Shown here: piece after piece, positions 27,527-35,994 of the stretch
How the letters are laid out: every line of letters begins with the position of its first letter
Position numbering within the stretch: position 1 is the stretch's first letter
Assembly: GCA_029392475.1 (NCBI GenBank)
Contig: CP113940.1
Coordinates: 248,001-312,000 of the forward strand
DNA: 64,000 bases
Reading direction: 5' to 3'
Origin: Streptococcaceae bacterium ESL0687
Lineage (GTDB): Bacteria > Bacillota > Bacilli > Lactobacillales > Streptococcaceae
Made by a program: the position numbers and the translations under genes
The notes under the pieces: generated by a model
What the model was told of the DNA's origin: nothing
What the model saw: the letters and a program-made list of their open reading frames with translations, nothing else
The model's database searches: none

Positions 27527-28342
27527 ATGAAGAAAGTTTTAGGTTTACTGTCGGTTTTATTAGTTTGTTTGACTTTAGGGGCTTGTAGCAAAAAGGATTC
27601 TTCAACCAGTGATGGCTGGAAGAAAATTGAGGACAAAAAGGAAGTAGTCATTGGTTTTGACAATACTTTCGTTCCTATGGGATTCAAAGATGAGTCAGGA
27701 AATAATGTTGGTTTTGATATTGATCTTGCTAATGCCGTATTTGATAAATATGGAATTAAGGTTAAGATGCAACCGATTGAGTGGTCAATGAAGGAAACTG
27801 AACTTAACAATGGTAATATTGATTTGATTTGGAATGGTTATTCAATTACCCCTCAGAGGGAAAAACAAGTTCTATTCACTAATCCTTACATGGAAAATGA
27901 TCAGGTTCTTGTAACTAAAAAATCATCAAACATTGATAAGGTTAGCCAAATGAGCGGTAAAATTCTTGGAGCCCAAGAAGGTTCAAGTGGTTATGATGCC
28001 TTTACTAATAATCCAGATGTCTTAAAAGACATTGTAAAAGATAATGATGCAACTCTTTATGAAGGATTTAATGAAGCCCTACTTGATCTTAAAAGTGGTC
28101 GTATTGATGGACTACTAATTGACGATGTTTACGCTGAGTACTATCTCAACAAAAACAATGAAATTTCTGACTACAATATTATCCCTACTGATTATACATC
28201 TGAAGATTTCGCAGTAGGTGCTCGTAAAGCAGATAAAACTTTGGTTGAAAAAATAAACAAGGCCATTAAAGAACTTCACGAATCTGGAGATTTCCAAAAG
28301 ATTTCAGACAAGTGGTTTGGTAAGGATGTTTACCCTAAATAA
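27527..28342 (+). CDS. Amino-acid ABC transporter substrate-binding lipoprotein
   Basis: This 271-residue lipoprotein has a short signal peptide ending in the lipobox LGAC near residue 21, followed by a periplasmic-binding-protein type 2 fold. Characteristic stretches are VVIGFDNTFVPMGFKDE, GFDIDLANAVFDKYG, DLIWNGYSITPQREKQVLF and a late DFAVGARKAD. It binds a polar amino acid on the outer face and delivers it to the two preceding proteins. Confidence 0.92.
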   Translation: MKKVLGLLSVLLVCLTLGACSKKDSSTSDGWKKIEDKKEVVIGFDNTFVPMGFKDESGNNVGFDIDLANAVFDKYGIKVKMQPIEWSMKETELNNGNIDLIWNGYSITPQREKQVLFTNPYMENDQVLVTKKSSNIDKVSQMSGKILGAQEGSSGYDAFTNNPDVLKDIVKDNDATLYEGFNEALLDLKSGRIDGLLIDDVYAEYYLNKNNEISDYNIIPTDYTSEDFAVGARKADKTLVEKINKAIKELHESGDFQKISDKWFGKDVYPK

Positions 28343-28350
28343 TAAAGATG

Positions 28351-28380
28351 AAAGACCTTTAGGTCTTTTATTTTTATTTT
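28351..28380 (+). terminator. Terminator of the amino-acid ABC operon
   Basis: AAAGACCT and AGGTCTTT around a TT loop, followed by a T-rich tail interrupted by A. Confidence 0.8.
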
Positions 28381-28466
28381 AAAATCCTCTAATCAGCTAT
28401 TTATGGCTTATTTATGTATAATAAGGACATAGGAAATGAAGTTATAAAAATGAGGAGAGAAGAATC

Positions 28467-28958
28467 ATGAAAATAATTACACGTCACGGTGAAGAAGCAG
28501 CAAGAATCAATCCAATTACAGAAGGTAAGGCTCCTGATTTTACTTTGCCAGACCAAAAGGGAAGAGAAGTTAGTCTGTCTGATTTTGATAAACCAGTTGT
28601 TTTAAGTATTTTTCCAAATATTAACACTCGTGTTTGTGCCTTCCAAACTAGACATTTCAACCAAGAAGCTTCTGAAAATGAGAACATTGAATTTTTATCA
28701 ATTTCAAATAATACTAGGGAAGAGCAAAAAAATTGGTGTGCAGCTGAAGGAATTGACATGGAAGTTCTGTCAGACGAAAAAGGAGACTTTGGAAGAGCTT
28801 ATGGTCTTTTGATGAAGGAAAATGGCCTTCTAGCAAGAAGTGTTTACTTGGTTGACAAGGGTCAGATTGTTTATTGTGAAATCCTTTCAGAAATGACTGA
28901 TGAACCAAGCTACGATAAACTAACAGAGGCGATTGAAAAATTGTCTGACACAAAATAG
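28467..28958 (+). CDS. tpx: Thiol peroxidase (Tpx-type peroxiredoxin)
   Basis: This 163-residue peroxiredoxin has the peroxidatic Cys57 in FPNINTRVCAFQTRHFN and a resolving Cys91 in NWCAAEGIDMEVLSD. Both positions match atypical two-cysteine Tpx enzymes, which reduce hydroperoxides with thioredoxin. The preceding TLPDQKGREVSLSDF is the family's N-terminal block. It is monocistronic, with a GAGGAGAG ribosome site. Confidence 0.94.
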   Translation: MKIITRHGEEAARINPITEGKAPDFTLPDQKGREVSLSDFDKPVVLSIFPNINTRVCAFQTRHFNQEASENENIEFLSISNNTREEQKNWCAAEGIDMEVLSDEKGDFGRAYGLLMKENGLLARSVYLVDKGQIVYCEILSEMTDEPSYDKLTEAIEKLSDTK

Positions 28959-29023
28959 TTTATTATTTTAATATGTAAAATCTAGTGATATAATAATAGG
29001 AAGAAGGGATTGGAGGAGACCAT

Positions 29024-29335
29024 ATGAAGATAATTAATGTGACTAATAATCATCGTGGGTTGGTCAGAGAGCAGTTGAGAAATACTGATGCCGAACTTGT
29101 AGAAGTTTATTCTGCAGGGAATACAGATGTTATTTATACACAGGCTCCAAACCATTATGAAATTATTGTTTCCAATAAGTATCGAGCAATTCGTCAAGAT
29201 GAAAGAAAAGATATTAAGAATTTTTTTATTAAGAAACGAATTAATCAAAAGTTAATTGATAAAGATGGTATAACCATGCTTGAAGAACCTAACCTTATTG
29301 AGATTTCGATACCTATTATTAATAAAGTTGAATGA
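29024..29335 (+). CDS. DUF1827 family protein
   Basis: This 103-residue cytosolic protein (MKIINVTNNHRGLVREQL...) matches the small DUF1827 family restricted to streptococci, lactococci and relatives, with the NHYEIIVSNKYRAIR core. No function is known. A strong GGAGGAG precedes the ATG. An extended -10 (TGATATAAT, 28986-28994) lies 30 bases upstream, and a terminator follows. Confidence 0.78.
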   Translation: MKIINVTNNHRGLVREQLRNTDAELVEVYSAGNTDVIYTQAPNHYEIIVSNKYRAIRQDERKDIKNFFIKKRINQKLIDKDGITMLEEPNLIEISIPIINKVE

Positions 29336-29350
29336 TTTTTATAAATTACT

Positions 29351-29399
29351 CTCGTCTGATTTAGTTGCTTGCATCTAGATTGGGCGAGATTTTTATTTT
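29351..29399 (+). terminator. Terminator after the DUF1827 gene
   Basis: CTCGTCTGATT pairs with AGATTGGGCGAG using several G-U pairs, followed by a T-rich tail. Confidence 0.7.
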
Positions 29400-29427
29400 C
29401 TCATTTCTTCTCAAAGTAAGTAAAATT

Positions 29428-29436
29428 TGATAAAAT
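29428..29436 (+). promoter_or_regulatory. Extended -10 of yigZ, implying a leaderless mRNA
   Basis: TGATAAAAT ends six bases before the yigZ ATG (29443). A weak -35 TTCTCA (29408-29413) is 17 bases upstream. Transcription would start at or within a base or two of the start codon. Confidence 0.5.
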
Positions 29437-29442
29437 CTAAGC

Positions 29443-30069
29443 ATGACGATAACAATTAAAGATGATTATGTAATTTTTGAAGAAGAGATAAAAAAGTCTC
29501 GTTTTATTTGCCAACTGAAAAGGGTTTACACCGAAGATGAGGCAAGGGATTTTATTCAAAGTGTAAAAAAGGAACACTATAAGGCGACTCACAATGTTTC
29601 AGCCTTTACTCTAGGAGACAAGCAGGAGATTCAAAGGTCAAGTGATGACGGGGAACCTTCTGGTACTGGGGGAATCCCGATGCTTGAAATTCTGAAAAAG
29701 CGCGGAATAGTAAATGTTGTAGCTGTAGTAACTAGGTACTTTGGGGGCATTAAACTAGGTGCAGGAGGTCTAATTAGAGCTTATGGGGGAGCAGTGGCTC
29801 ACGCCTTAGATGGTACCCGTTTAGTTAAAAAGGTTGAGCAGCAGGAAGTGGCTATTGGCCTTGATTACTCGCTTTATGATAGTTTTAACCGCTTTTTAGG
29901 AGACAGGGGGCTTGAATTTATTAATCCTGAGTTTACAACAGGGGTCAAGGGTTCAATATTTGTTGATTTGGCCGCAGTTGATCAGGAACTGGCAGAAATT
30001 GAAAATGCTTTTAGTGGACGAGTAAATACGGAAAAGCTTGATAAAAGATTTGTGGAAGTCAAGCTTTGA
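29443..30069 (+). CDS. yigZ: YigZ/IMPACT-family protein
   Basis: This 208-residue two-domain protein of the UPF0029/IMPACT family starts FEEEIKKSRFICQLKRV. It contains the characteristic ATHNVSAFTLG, SSDDGEPSGTGGIPMLE and VVTRYFGGIKLGAGGLIRAYGG. A ferredoxin-like C-terminal domain follows. The family is linked to translation or stress, but the bacterial role is unclear. No Shine-Dalgarno is visible, and the -10 lies just before the ATG, suggesting a leaderless transcript. Its end contains the -35 of ssrA. Confidence 0.9.
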   Translation: MTITIKDDYVIFEEEIKKSRFICQLKRVYTEDEARDFIQSVKKEHYKATHNVSAFTLGDKQEIQRSSDDGEPSGTGGIPMLEILKKRGIVNVVAVVTRYFGGIKLGAGGLIRAYGGAVAHALDGTRLVKKVEQQEVAIGLDYSLYDSFNRFLGDRGLEFINPEFTTGVKGSIFVDLAAVDQELAEIENAFSGRVNTEKLDKRFVEVKL

Positions 30070-30078
30070 TGGTATAAT
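30050..30078 (+). promoter_or_regulatory. Promoter of ssrA (tmRNA)
   Basis: TTGTGG (30050-30055) and a perfect TATAAT (30073-30078) are 17 bases apart. The -35 is inside the 3' end of yigZ. Confidence 0.8.
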
Positions 30079-30094
30079 TAAACTTGTCTTACCT

Positions 30095-30441
30095 GGGGTC
30101 GTTACGGATTCGACGGGTATTATTGAGCATGAAGGGCAACTAGGTGGCAAACCTTAACCTGCAAACTTAAATTAATTGCTAACAATAGTAATTCATACGC
30201 TGTAGCTGCCTAAAAACCAGCACACGTGGACTAGCTTTCACTCGCCCATGGTGAATTTTAGTCCTCAAAATTAGTGGGATACACTTAAAGGTTGTCTAGC
30301 CCTTTGAGGAGAAGAATATAGACTCGTTAAATTCCCAGTTGAGCTATGTCTGTGGATTTAATCAAATTAATGCATAGCCTATGGTTGTAGAACTTTGTGT
30401 AGCAAGATATTCGGACGTGGGTTCGACTCCCACCGGCTCCA
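30095..30441 (+). ncRNA. ssrA: Transfer-messenger RNA (tmRNA)
   Basis: tmRNA rescues stalled ribosomes and tags the nascent protein. The 5' end GGGGTCG pairs with CGGCTCC (30434-30440) to form the tRNA-like acceptor stem. ACGGATTCGACGGG and GGACGTGGGTTCGACTCCCACC are the conserved D-like and T-arm parts. The encoded tag runs 30178-30210 as ANNSNSYAVAA and ends at TAA 30211-30213. The 3' CCA is not encoded: the discriminator A at 30441 is followed by TAA. The tag resembles the streptococcal AKNTNSYALAA. Confidence 0.97.
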
Positions 30442-30447
30442 TAAAAT

Positions 30448-30481
30448 AAAAATCAGATCTTCTTAGAGGGTCTGATTTTTT
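30448..30481 (+). terminator. Terminator after ssrA
   Basis: AAAATCAGA and TCTGATTTT form the stem with a loop of about 12 bases, ending in a T-run. Confidence 0.85.
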
Positions 30482-30519
30482 GCTGGAAAAATTATTTTAG
30501 GTGGGAAAATAAGGTTTAA

Positions 30520-30533
30520 TTTTCGTATATAAG
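30520..30533 (+). promoter_or_regulatory. Candidate competence (ComX) box of comFA
   Basis: TTTTCGTATATAAG lies directly before the comFA ATG (30537). It is identical at 13 of 14 positions to a sequence upstream of ssb at 59207-59220. Its core TTCGTATA matches the streptococcal cin-box TACGAATA at six of eight positions. Confidence 0.55.
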
Positions 30534-30536
30534 AAT

Positions 30537-31826
30537 ATGGATGAACTTTTATATGGACGAATTATAAGTAAAAGTGAACTTGATTACGAGCCTAGTGAAA
30601 AGTGCCAGGTCAAGGCAATGACTGAAGACGGTAAATATATAATTTGTAATCGGTGCACTGTAAAAAATAACAAGGCAGATGTGCTGCTTCCGATTGGAGC
30701 ATATTTTTGCCCTGATTGCTTAAAACTTGGACGGGTTAGATCAGATGAATTTCTCTATCATTTGGAGCAGGTTGACTTTCCAAGACCAGATCAAAATGTC
30801 TTGACCTGGCAAGGACAGCTGACAGATCTTCAGGAGGCAGTTTCAAAACAACTTTTGCAGGCCCTAAAAAACAAGGAAGAAATTTGGGTCCATGCAGTTA
30901 CAGGTGCTGGAAAGACAGAAATGACCTACCAGGTAGTAGCAGAGGTTATTAATCAAGGAGGTATAGTTGGATTTGCTTCTCCCCGAGTTGATGTATGCTT
31001 GGAGCTTTACAAGAGGATGGTTAAGGATTTTAATATTGATATTTGCCTCCTACATGCGGATGGGGATAAATATTTTAGAAGTCAGCTGACAATTTTAACA
31101 ACCCATCAACTCTTACGCTTTAAGGAGGCCTTTGACCTATTGATTATTGATGAGGTTGACGCCTTTCCCTTTAGGGATAATAATCTTTTATACCGGGCTG
31201 CAAGAAAATCAAGGAGGCAAGGCAGCTGCCTTATTTATCTAACAGCTACTGCCACAGATAATTTGAATGGACAGGTCAAAGCGGGAACCTTAAAAAAGGC
31301 TACTTTAGCTAGGAGATTTCACGGAAAACCTCTGGTCCTACCGCAAAATATCTGGTGTCAGATCCCTTGGAATTTAAAAGAGTTACCTAAAAAATTTATT
31401 GGGTATCTGAAAAGGCAGCGGGTAAGTGGTTATCCTCTTTTAATATTTGTGCCTGTCATATCTTTTGGTCAAAAATTTACTGACCTCCTAAAAACTATCT
31501 TGCTTGAGGAGCAAATAGCCTTTGTGTCAAGTTTGAGTGAGGATAGAAAGGAGCAGATTGACAAATTTAGGGAGGGACAAATCGATATTTTGGTTACAAC
31601 TACCATCTTAGAGAGGGGGGTGACCTTTCCAAGAGTTGACGTTTTTATTCTCCAGGCCAATCACCGTTTGTTTACCTCAAGCTCCCTAGTTCAAATAGCA
31701 GGTAGGGTTGGTCGAAGTATGGAACGGCCTGATGGTCTTATCTATTTTTTCCATAATGGCAAAAGTAGGGCCATGGTTAAGGCTCAAAAGGAAATCAAGT
31801 TAATGAATAGGTTGGGAGGGTTTTGA
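30537..31826 (+). CDS. comFA: Competence helicase ComFA
   Basis: This 429-residue DEAD-box-like ATPase drives entry of transforming DNA into the cytosol. A zinc-finger region (CNRC at about 37-40 and CPDC about 20 residues later) precedes Walker A AVTGAGKTEM. DEVDAFPF and ATILERGVTF-like helicase motifs (TTTILERGVTFPRVD) follow, with QIAGRVGRS at the end. No Shine-Dalgarno precedes the ATG, and the candidate competence box ends only three bases upstream. The 3' end overlaps comFC by one base. Confidence 0.95.
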   Translation: MDELLYGRIISKSELDYEPSEKCQVKAMTEDGKYIICNRCTVKNNKADVLLPIGAYFCPDCLKLGRVRSDEFLYHLEQVDFPRPDQNVLTWQGQLTDLQEAVSKQLLQALKNKEEIWVHAVTGAGKTEMTYQVVAEVINQGGIVGFASPRVDVCLELYKRMVKDFNIDICLLHADGDKYFRSQLTILTTHQLLRFKEAFDLLIIDEVDAFPFRDNNLLYRAARKSRRQGSCLIYLTATATDNLNGQVKAGTLKKATLARRFHGKPLVLPQNIWCQIPWNLKELPKKFIGYLKRQRVSGYPLLIFVPVISFGQKFTDLLKTILLEEQIAFVSSLSEDRKEQIDKFREGQIDILVTTTILERGVTFPRVDVFILQANHRLFTSSSLVQIAGRVGRSMERPDGLIYFFHNGKSRAMVKAQKEIKLMNRLGGF

Positions 31827-32497
31827 TGTCTTGTCTTTTATGTTCAACCCCTATAATTAATTCTATCAGTTTTTTAAATGTCCTTTTTTCAAACTACCAA
31901 AGGAAAAGAGTCTGTAAGCCGTGCCTGGATAAATTTCAAGAAATTGATAGGACAGCTAAAGATATTTGTTCTAGATGTATGAAGGAATCAAGGGAAGAAA
32001 TTTGCGAGGATTGCAGCTATTGGTTGAAAGATAATCTTTCGATGAGGCATGAATCTATCTATAAGTATGACCAGCTGATGAGGAAATTTTTTGTTGCCTA
32101 TAAACTTCAGGGAGATTACCGTTTGAAATCAGTTTTTGCTGCTAGGCTTAGAGAAAGACTGATAAAGTATGAGGACTATACAATTGTTCCAGTCCCCGTA
32201 AGTAGAAAAACCTTGGAAGAGCGTGGTTTTTGTCAGGTGACTTCCATGCTTGAAGCAGCAGACATTCCCTACCTTAACCTTTTTAATAAGAGCGAATCTG
32301 GTTCTCAAAAATTTAAGAATAGGCAGGAGCGTCTTTCTTCTCAAAATCCATTTTCTCTAATTGAAGGAATAAGTATCCCTAATAAAATTTTAATCTTTGA
32401 TGATATTTATACTAGTGGGAGAACAATTGCCCATCTTCTTAATCTTTTAAGGGACGTAAAGGGGCTTGAGATAAGGAGTTTATCTTTAGCCCGGTAA
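31826..32497 (+). CDS. comFC: Competence protein ComFC (phosphoribosyltransferase-like)
   Basis: This 223-residue protein has N-terminal CxxC pairs (CLLC, CKPC, CSRC, CEDC) for metal binding and a phosphoribosyltransferase-type motif ILIFDDIYTSGRTI near the C-terminus. It works with ComFA in DNA uptake. I chose the ATG at 31826, five bases after GGGAGGG, overlapping the comFA stop as TGATG. In streptococci the next gene is usually the ribosome hibernation factor hpf; here it is lapA. Confidence 0.93.
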   Translation: MSCLLCSTPIINSISFLNVLFSNYQRKRVCKPCLDKFQEIDRTAKDICSRCMKESREEICEDCSYWLKDNLSMRHESIYKYDQLMRKFFVAYKLQGDYRLKSVFAARLRERLIKYEDYTIVPVPVSRKTLEERGFCQVTSMLEAADIPYLNLFNKSESGSQKFKNRQERLSSQNPFSLIEGISIPNKILIFDDIYTSGRTIAHLLNLLRDVKGLEIRSLSLAR

Positions 32498-32565
32498 ATT
32501 TTAAAGTCAATTAGGATGAGAAATAGATCAATAATGTTAACATCTTTTTTTAAAGACTCATTTTT

Positions 32566-32594
32566 TTGACTTGCTCTTGATTTTCTTGTAGAAT
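32566..32594 (+). promoter_or_regulatory. Promoter of lapA
   Basis: TTGACT (32566-32571) and TAGAAT (32589-32594) are 17 bases apart. The ribosome site GGAGG follows at 32611. Confidence 0.75.
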
Positions 32595-32619
32595 GAGGGA
32601 AACAAAGGATGGAGGACAT

Positions 32620-33018
32620 ATGATGAAGGACGCTAAATCATTTTTTACCTTTAAAAGGGTGGTTGCATTAATTATTGTTGTACTTGTTGCGGTATTTGCC
32701 TTGCAAAACTGGACATCTGTAGAAGTTTCGCTTTTATTCTTCGCAGTTAAGATGCCCCTGATTATTCTAATTTTAGCTATGCTGGCAGTTGGAGTATTTG
32801 TTGGTTGGGTTTTTGAAAAGAGTGATTTTGACCACCTAGTGGTTAACTTAGAACAAGAAACTCGTAAGGAGTTGGACGATATTCAAACTCAACTCCAAAA
32901 TGATAAAACTGCTAAGAAAGAGGCAGAAAAAGCTAGCCAAGTTGCTGACAAGGCCAAGGAGGCAGATGCTGCTAGCGAAAAGACTAGTGATGAATCTAGT
33001 CAACCAGAAGACAAGTAA
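32620..33018 (+). CDS. LapA-domain (DUF1049) membrane protein
   Basis: This protein of about 132 residues has two membrane helices (VVALIIVVLVAVFALQNW and MPLIILILAMLAVGVFVGWVF) in the LapA/DUF1049 arrangement. A charged, coiled-coil-like tail rich in Lys, Glu and Ala follows. In Gram-negatives LapA works with LapB in lipopolysaccharide control; in Firmicutes its role is unknown. The ATG at 32620 or 32623 follows GGAGG. Confidence 0.83.
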   Translation: MMKDAKSFFTFKRVVALIIVVLVAVFALQNWTSVEVSLLFFAVKMPLIILILAMLAVGVFVGWVFEKSDFDHLVVNLEQETRKELDDIQTQLQNDKTAKKEAEKASQVADKAKEADAASEKTSDESSQPEDK

Positions 33019-33056
33019 GCAAAAAAAGAATCCTACAAGGATTCTTTTTTTGCTTA
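33019..33056. terminator. Bidirectional terminator between lapA and rsmG
   Basis: AAGAATCCT and AGGATTCTT with long A- and T-runs. The same stem recurs at 41461-41501 with another loop. Confidence 0.9.
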
Positions 33057-33067
33057 CTTATACTGAA

Positions 33068-33781
33068 TTAAAGAGGTTTTTTGTTAGGTGTACCAGCCTT
33101 ACGGGGATACTTATTAGGGGTATCCTTGGTCTTTTCGATTACAAGAATATGCCTTTCGTCTCCATTTGGCAGCTCGTAATCAACTTCCTTAATAAGTTTA
33201 GCTCCTAGAATAGCCAAAGAATTCTTTGCTTCAGTAACCTCGTCCTTCATCTGGCTAGCCTTAAGGGACAGGAGGATACCATTTTTTTTCAGGAAGGGAA
33301 TGGTAATCTCATTTAAGATGTTCAAACGGGCAACTGCACGTGCTGTTACAAAATCAAATTGCCTCCTAAATTCTTTATTTTGACCGAAATCTTCAGCTCG
33401 CCCGTGGAGTAATTCAAGGTCTGAGATACCAAGTTCACCACTTAGGAGTTTTAAGAAATTAATCCTTTTATTAAGGGAATCGATAATTGTTACCTTAATT
33501 TTAGGGAAGATAATTTTCATCGGGATACTTGGGAAGCCAGCACCAGCACCGATATCTAAAAGTTTAATTTCTTCATTTGGAACAAGTCCGTACAAAATAG
33601 GGGCAATTGAGTCATAAAAATGTTTGAGATAAACTTCTTTTTTTTCAGTAATTGCAGTTAGATTTATCTTCCCATTCCATTCGACTAATAGGGAAAAATA
33701 AGTTTCAAATTGTTCTTTTTGTTTGTCACTAAGTACAAGTTCAAATTTTTCAAGTTCTTTATAAAATTCTTCTGTGTTCAT
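33068..33781 (-). CDS. rsmG: 16S rRNA (guanine-527 N7)-methyltransferase RsmG
   Basis: This 237-residue S-adenosylmethionine methyltransferase (GidB) has an N-terminal [20 protein letters not shown] block, the SAM motif [31 protein letters not shown] and VTARAVARL. It methylates G527 in the decoding region; loss gives low-level streptomycin resistance in other species. It lies alone on the minus strand upstream of galU and gpsA. Confidence 0.95.
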   Translation of the reverse strand: MNTEEFYKELEKFELVLSDKQKEQFETYFSLLVEWNGKINLTAITEKKEVYLKHFYDSIAPILYGLVPNEEIKLLDIGAGAGFPSIPMKIIFPKIKVTIIDSLNKRINFLKLLSGELGISDLELLHGRAEDFGQNKEFRRQFDFVTARAVARLNILNEITIPFLKKNGILLSLKASQMKDEVTEAKNSLAILGAKLIKEVDYELPNGDERHILVIEKTKDTPNKYPRKAGTPNKKPL

Positions 33782-33869
33782 TTTACCTCATCCTGTTTCT
33801 ATGCTTAATAAATAATAACATTTTTTCAATAAAAATAATGGAAAATAGAAAAAAGAGGACAAATTGTCC

Positions 33870-34817
33870 TTACTTTTCCTTATTTTCTTTAACTTGATTT
33901 TTGTCAGCCTTTTTAAGGTCTTCTTCTTCAAGTTCAAGTCCTAGTTTAATGATGTATTCCCTAAGTCCATCTTTGATTTGTGGATGTCTAAGTCCATGTT
34001 CAATTGTTGTTTCAACAAATCCAAGCTTGTCTCCTACATCGTAGCGTTTACCAGTAAATTTACGGGCAAATACTCTTTGAGTTTTATTAAGGCACTCAAT
34101 GGCATCTGTAAGTTGGATTTCTCCTCCGGCTCCTGGCTTTTGATTTTCTAAAATATTGAAAATTTCTGGCGTTAGTAGGTAGCGTCCGATGATGGCAAGG
34201 TTACTTGGCGCCTCATCAACTGGTGGCTTTTCAACAAAGTTTGCGACATTATAAAGGTCTTTTTCAACCTGACCTTCAGGAGCGATTACCCCGTACTTGT
34301 CGACATCTTTTTTAGGAACTTCCATAACGGCAATTGTTGAAGCGTGAACCTTATTGTAGTCGTTGATTAATTGCTTAGTTAGAGGAACATCGTCTTCCAT
34401 CAAATCATCACCAAGCATGACAACAAATGGTTCATCACCAATGAAGGCTCTTGCTTGAAGGACAGCATGTCCAAGTCCTTTAGGGTGGCTTTGACGAATA
34501 AAGTGAAGGTTGATATCAGTTGTTTCTTCAACAAGCTTTAAAAGATCATCTTTACCTTTTTCACGGAGGGCAGCTTCTAATTCAAAGTTTGAATCAAAGT
34601 GGTCTTCGATTGGACGTTTAGCCTTACCTGTTACGATAAGAATATCCTCAATTCCACTTGCTAGGGCCTCTTCTACGATAAATTGAATGGTTGGCTTGTC
34701 AACGATTGGAAGCATTTCTTTTGCAATCGCTTTTGTTGCTGGTAAGAACCTAGTTCCAAGTCCTGCAGCGGGAATGACAGCTTTTTTAACCTTCTTTTCT
34801 TGATAAACTCTTTTCAC
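33870..34817 (-). CDS. galU: UTP-glucose-1-phosphate uridylyltransferase
   Basis: This 315-residue nucleotidyltransferase makes UDP-glucose for wall, capsule and glycolipid synthesis. It has [26 protein letters not shown] at the N-terminus, [11 protein letters not shown], and [10 protein letters not shown] and [11 protein letters not shown] near the C-terminus. It lies 18 bases downstream of gpsA on the same strand, the common streptococcal order. A C-terminal lysine-rich extension is visible. Confidence 0.96.
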   Translation of the reverse strand: MKRVYQEKKVKKAVIPAAGLGTRFLPATKAIAKEMLPIVDKPTIQFIVEEALASGIEDILIVTGKAKRPIEDHFDSNFELEAALREKGKDDLLKLVEETTDINLHFIRQSHPKGLGHAVLQARAFIGDEPFVVMLGDDLMEDDVPLTKQLINDYNKVHASTIAVMEVPKKDVDKYGVIAPEGQVEKDLYNVANFVEKPPVDEAPSNLAIIGRYLLTPEIFNILENQKPGAGGEIQLTDAIECLNKTQRVFARKFTGKRYDVGDKLGFVETTIEHGLRHPQIKDGLREYIIKLGLELEEEDLKKADKNQVKENKEK

Positions 34818-34835
34818 AATTAAATCTCCTAATTT

Positions 34836-35855
34836 TTAAATATTATATTCGTTTTCAGCCTTAAATTCACGTTCCATAACAGCAACAATTTCCTCAGGTA
34901 GATCAGCATCCTCATAAAGTACCCGGTAGATTGTCTCAGTTATGGGCATCTCGATTTTAAGATTTTGAGCTAACTCATAAGCAGCTCTTGCAGTAGCAAC
35001 ACCTTCAATAACCATACCCATATTTTTTTCAATATCTGGAAGTTTTTGTCCCTTACCAATAGCATCTCCAGCTCGCCAGTTTCTACTGTGCTGACTGGTA
35101 GCAGTCACTACTAAATCTCCAACTCCAGATAGGCCAATATAAGTCAGGGGGTTAGCTCCGAGAGCTACACCCAGGCGAGTTATTTCAGCAAGGCCACGGG
35201 TAATGATTGCAGCTTTGGCATTATCCCCGTAACCTAGGCCATGAAGCACACCAGCCCCAACAGCAATTATATTTTTTAAGGCACCGGCAGTTTCAACACC
35301 TATTACATCAACATTTGTGTAGAGGCGGAAGTAGCGGTTACTAAAAATATTTTGAGCATACAGGGCATCTTTTTCTGATTTTGAAGCACTAGTAATCAAA
35401 GTTAAATCACGTACAGCCACTTCTTCGGCATGGCTTGGTCCAGAGATGACAATTATTTCCCCTCGTAGATCCTGAGGGATTTCTTCCTCAAGAACTTGTG
35501 AGATTCTCAAATGACTTCCCTGTTCGAGCCCCTTAGAAGCGTGCATAACATTTACCTTGTGGTCAAGTACTTCAACTACTTGCTTGGCAACAAGTCTAAT
35601 AACTTTAGTAGGTACAACAAATAAGATAGAATCAATGTCTTTAAGGGCCACAGAAAGATCAGTATAACCTAAAATATCTTCTGAGAACTTTTGATCTCCA
35701 AAGAAGAATGAATTTGTATGTTCTTCATTGAATTCTTTTATTTGAGCTGGATTATTACTCCAGAGTCTTACCTCGTGTCCGTTATCGTTTAAAACTTGAG
35801 CAAGAGCTGTTCCCCAGCTACCTGCGCCAAGGACAGCAATTTTTTGTTTATTCAA
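34836..35855 (-). CDS. gpsA: Glycerol-3-phosphate dehydrogenase [NAD(P)+]
   Basis: This 339-residue enzyme makes sn-glycerol-3-phosphate for phospholipids and teichoic acids. The N-terminal nucleotide-binding motif is [46 protein letters not shown] and [19 protein letters not shown] give the catalytic lysine and substrate pocket. A strong AGGAGG precedes the ATG. It is the first gene of a gpsA-galU unit. Confidence 0.97.
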   Translation of the reverse strand: MNKQKIAVLGAGSWGTALAQVLNDNGHEVRLWSNNPAQIKEFNEEHTNSFFFGDQKFSEDILGYTDLSVALKDIDSILFVVPTKVIRLVAKQVVEVLDHKVNVMHASKGLEQGSHLRISQVLEEEIPQDLRGEIIVISGPSHAEEVAVRDLTLITSASKSEKDALYAQNIFSNRYFRLYTNVDVIGVETAGALKNIIAVGAGVLHGLGYGDNAKAAIITRGLAEITRLGVALGANPLTYIGLSGVGDLVVTATSQHSRNWRAGDAIGKGQKLPDIEKNMGMVIEGVATARAAYELAQNLKIEMPITETIYRVLYEDADLPEEIVAVMEREFKAENEYNI

Positions 35856-35960
35856 AAAAAAATCCTCCTATACGTAAGAATATTCTAGCATATTCTTGTG
35901 ATTTTTGTAAGTAATATTTATAAAATCAGCCCCTAGCTGTATATGGAAAAAGGAAAAGTA

Positions 35961-35969
35961 TGATAGAAT
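35961..35969 (+). promoter_or_regulatory. Extended -10 promoter of xpaC-telA
   Basis: TGATAGAAT with no clear -35. The surrounding 15 nt, AGTATGATAGAATAA, recur before the DUF4651 gene (57874-57888). Confidence 0.55.
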
Positions 35970-35994
35970 AAAATTCAAAAGGAGAGTGCAGATT

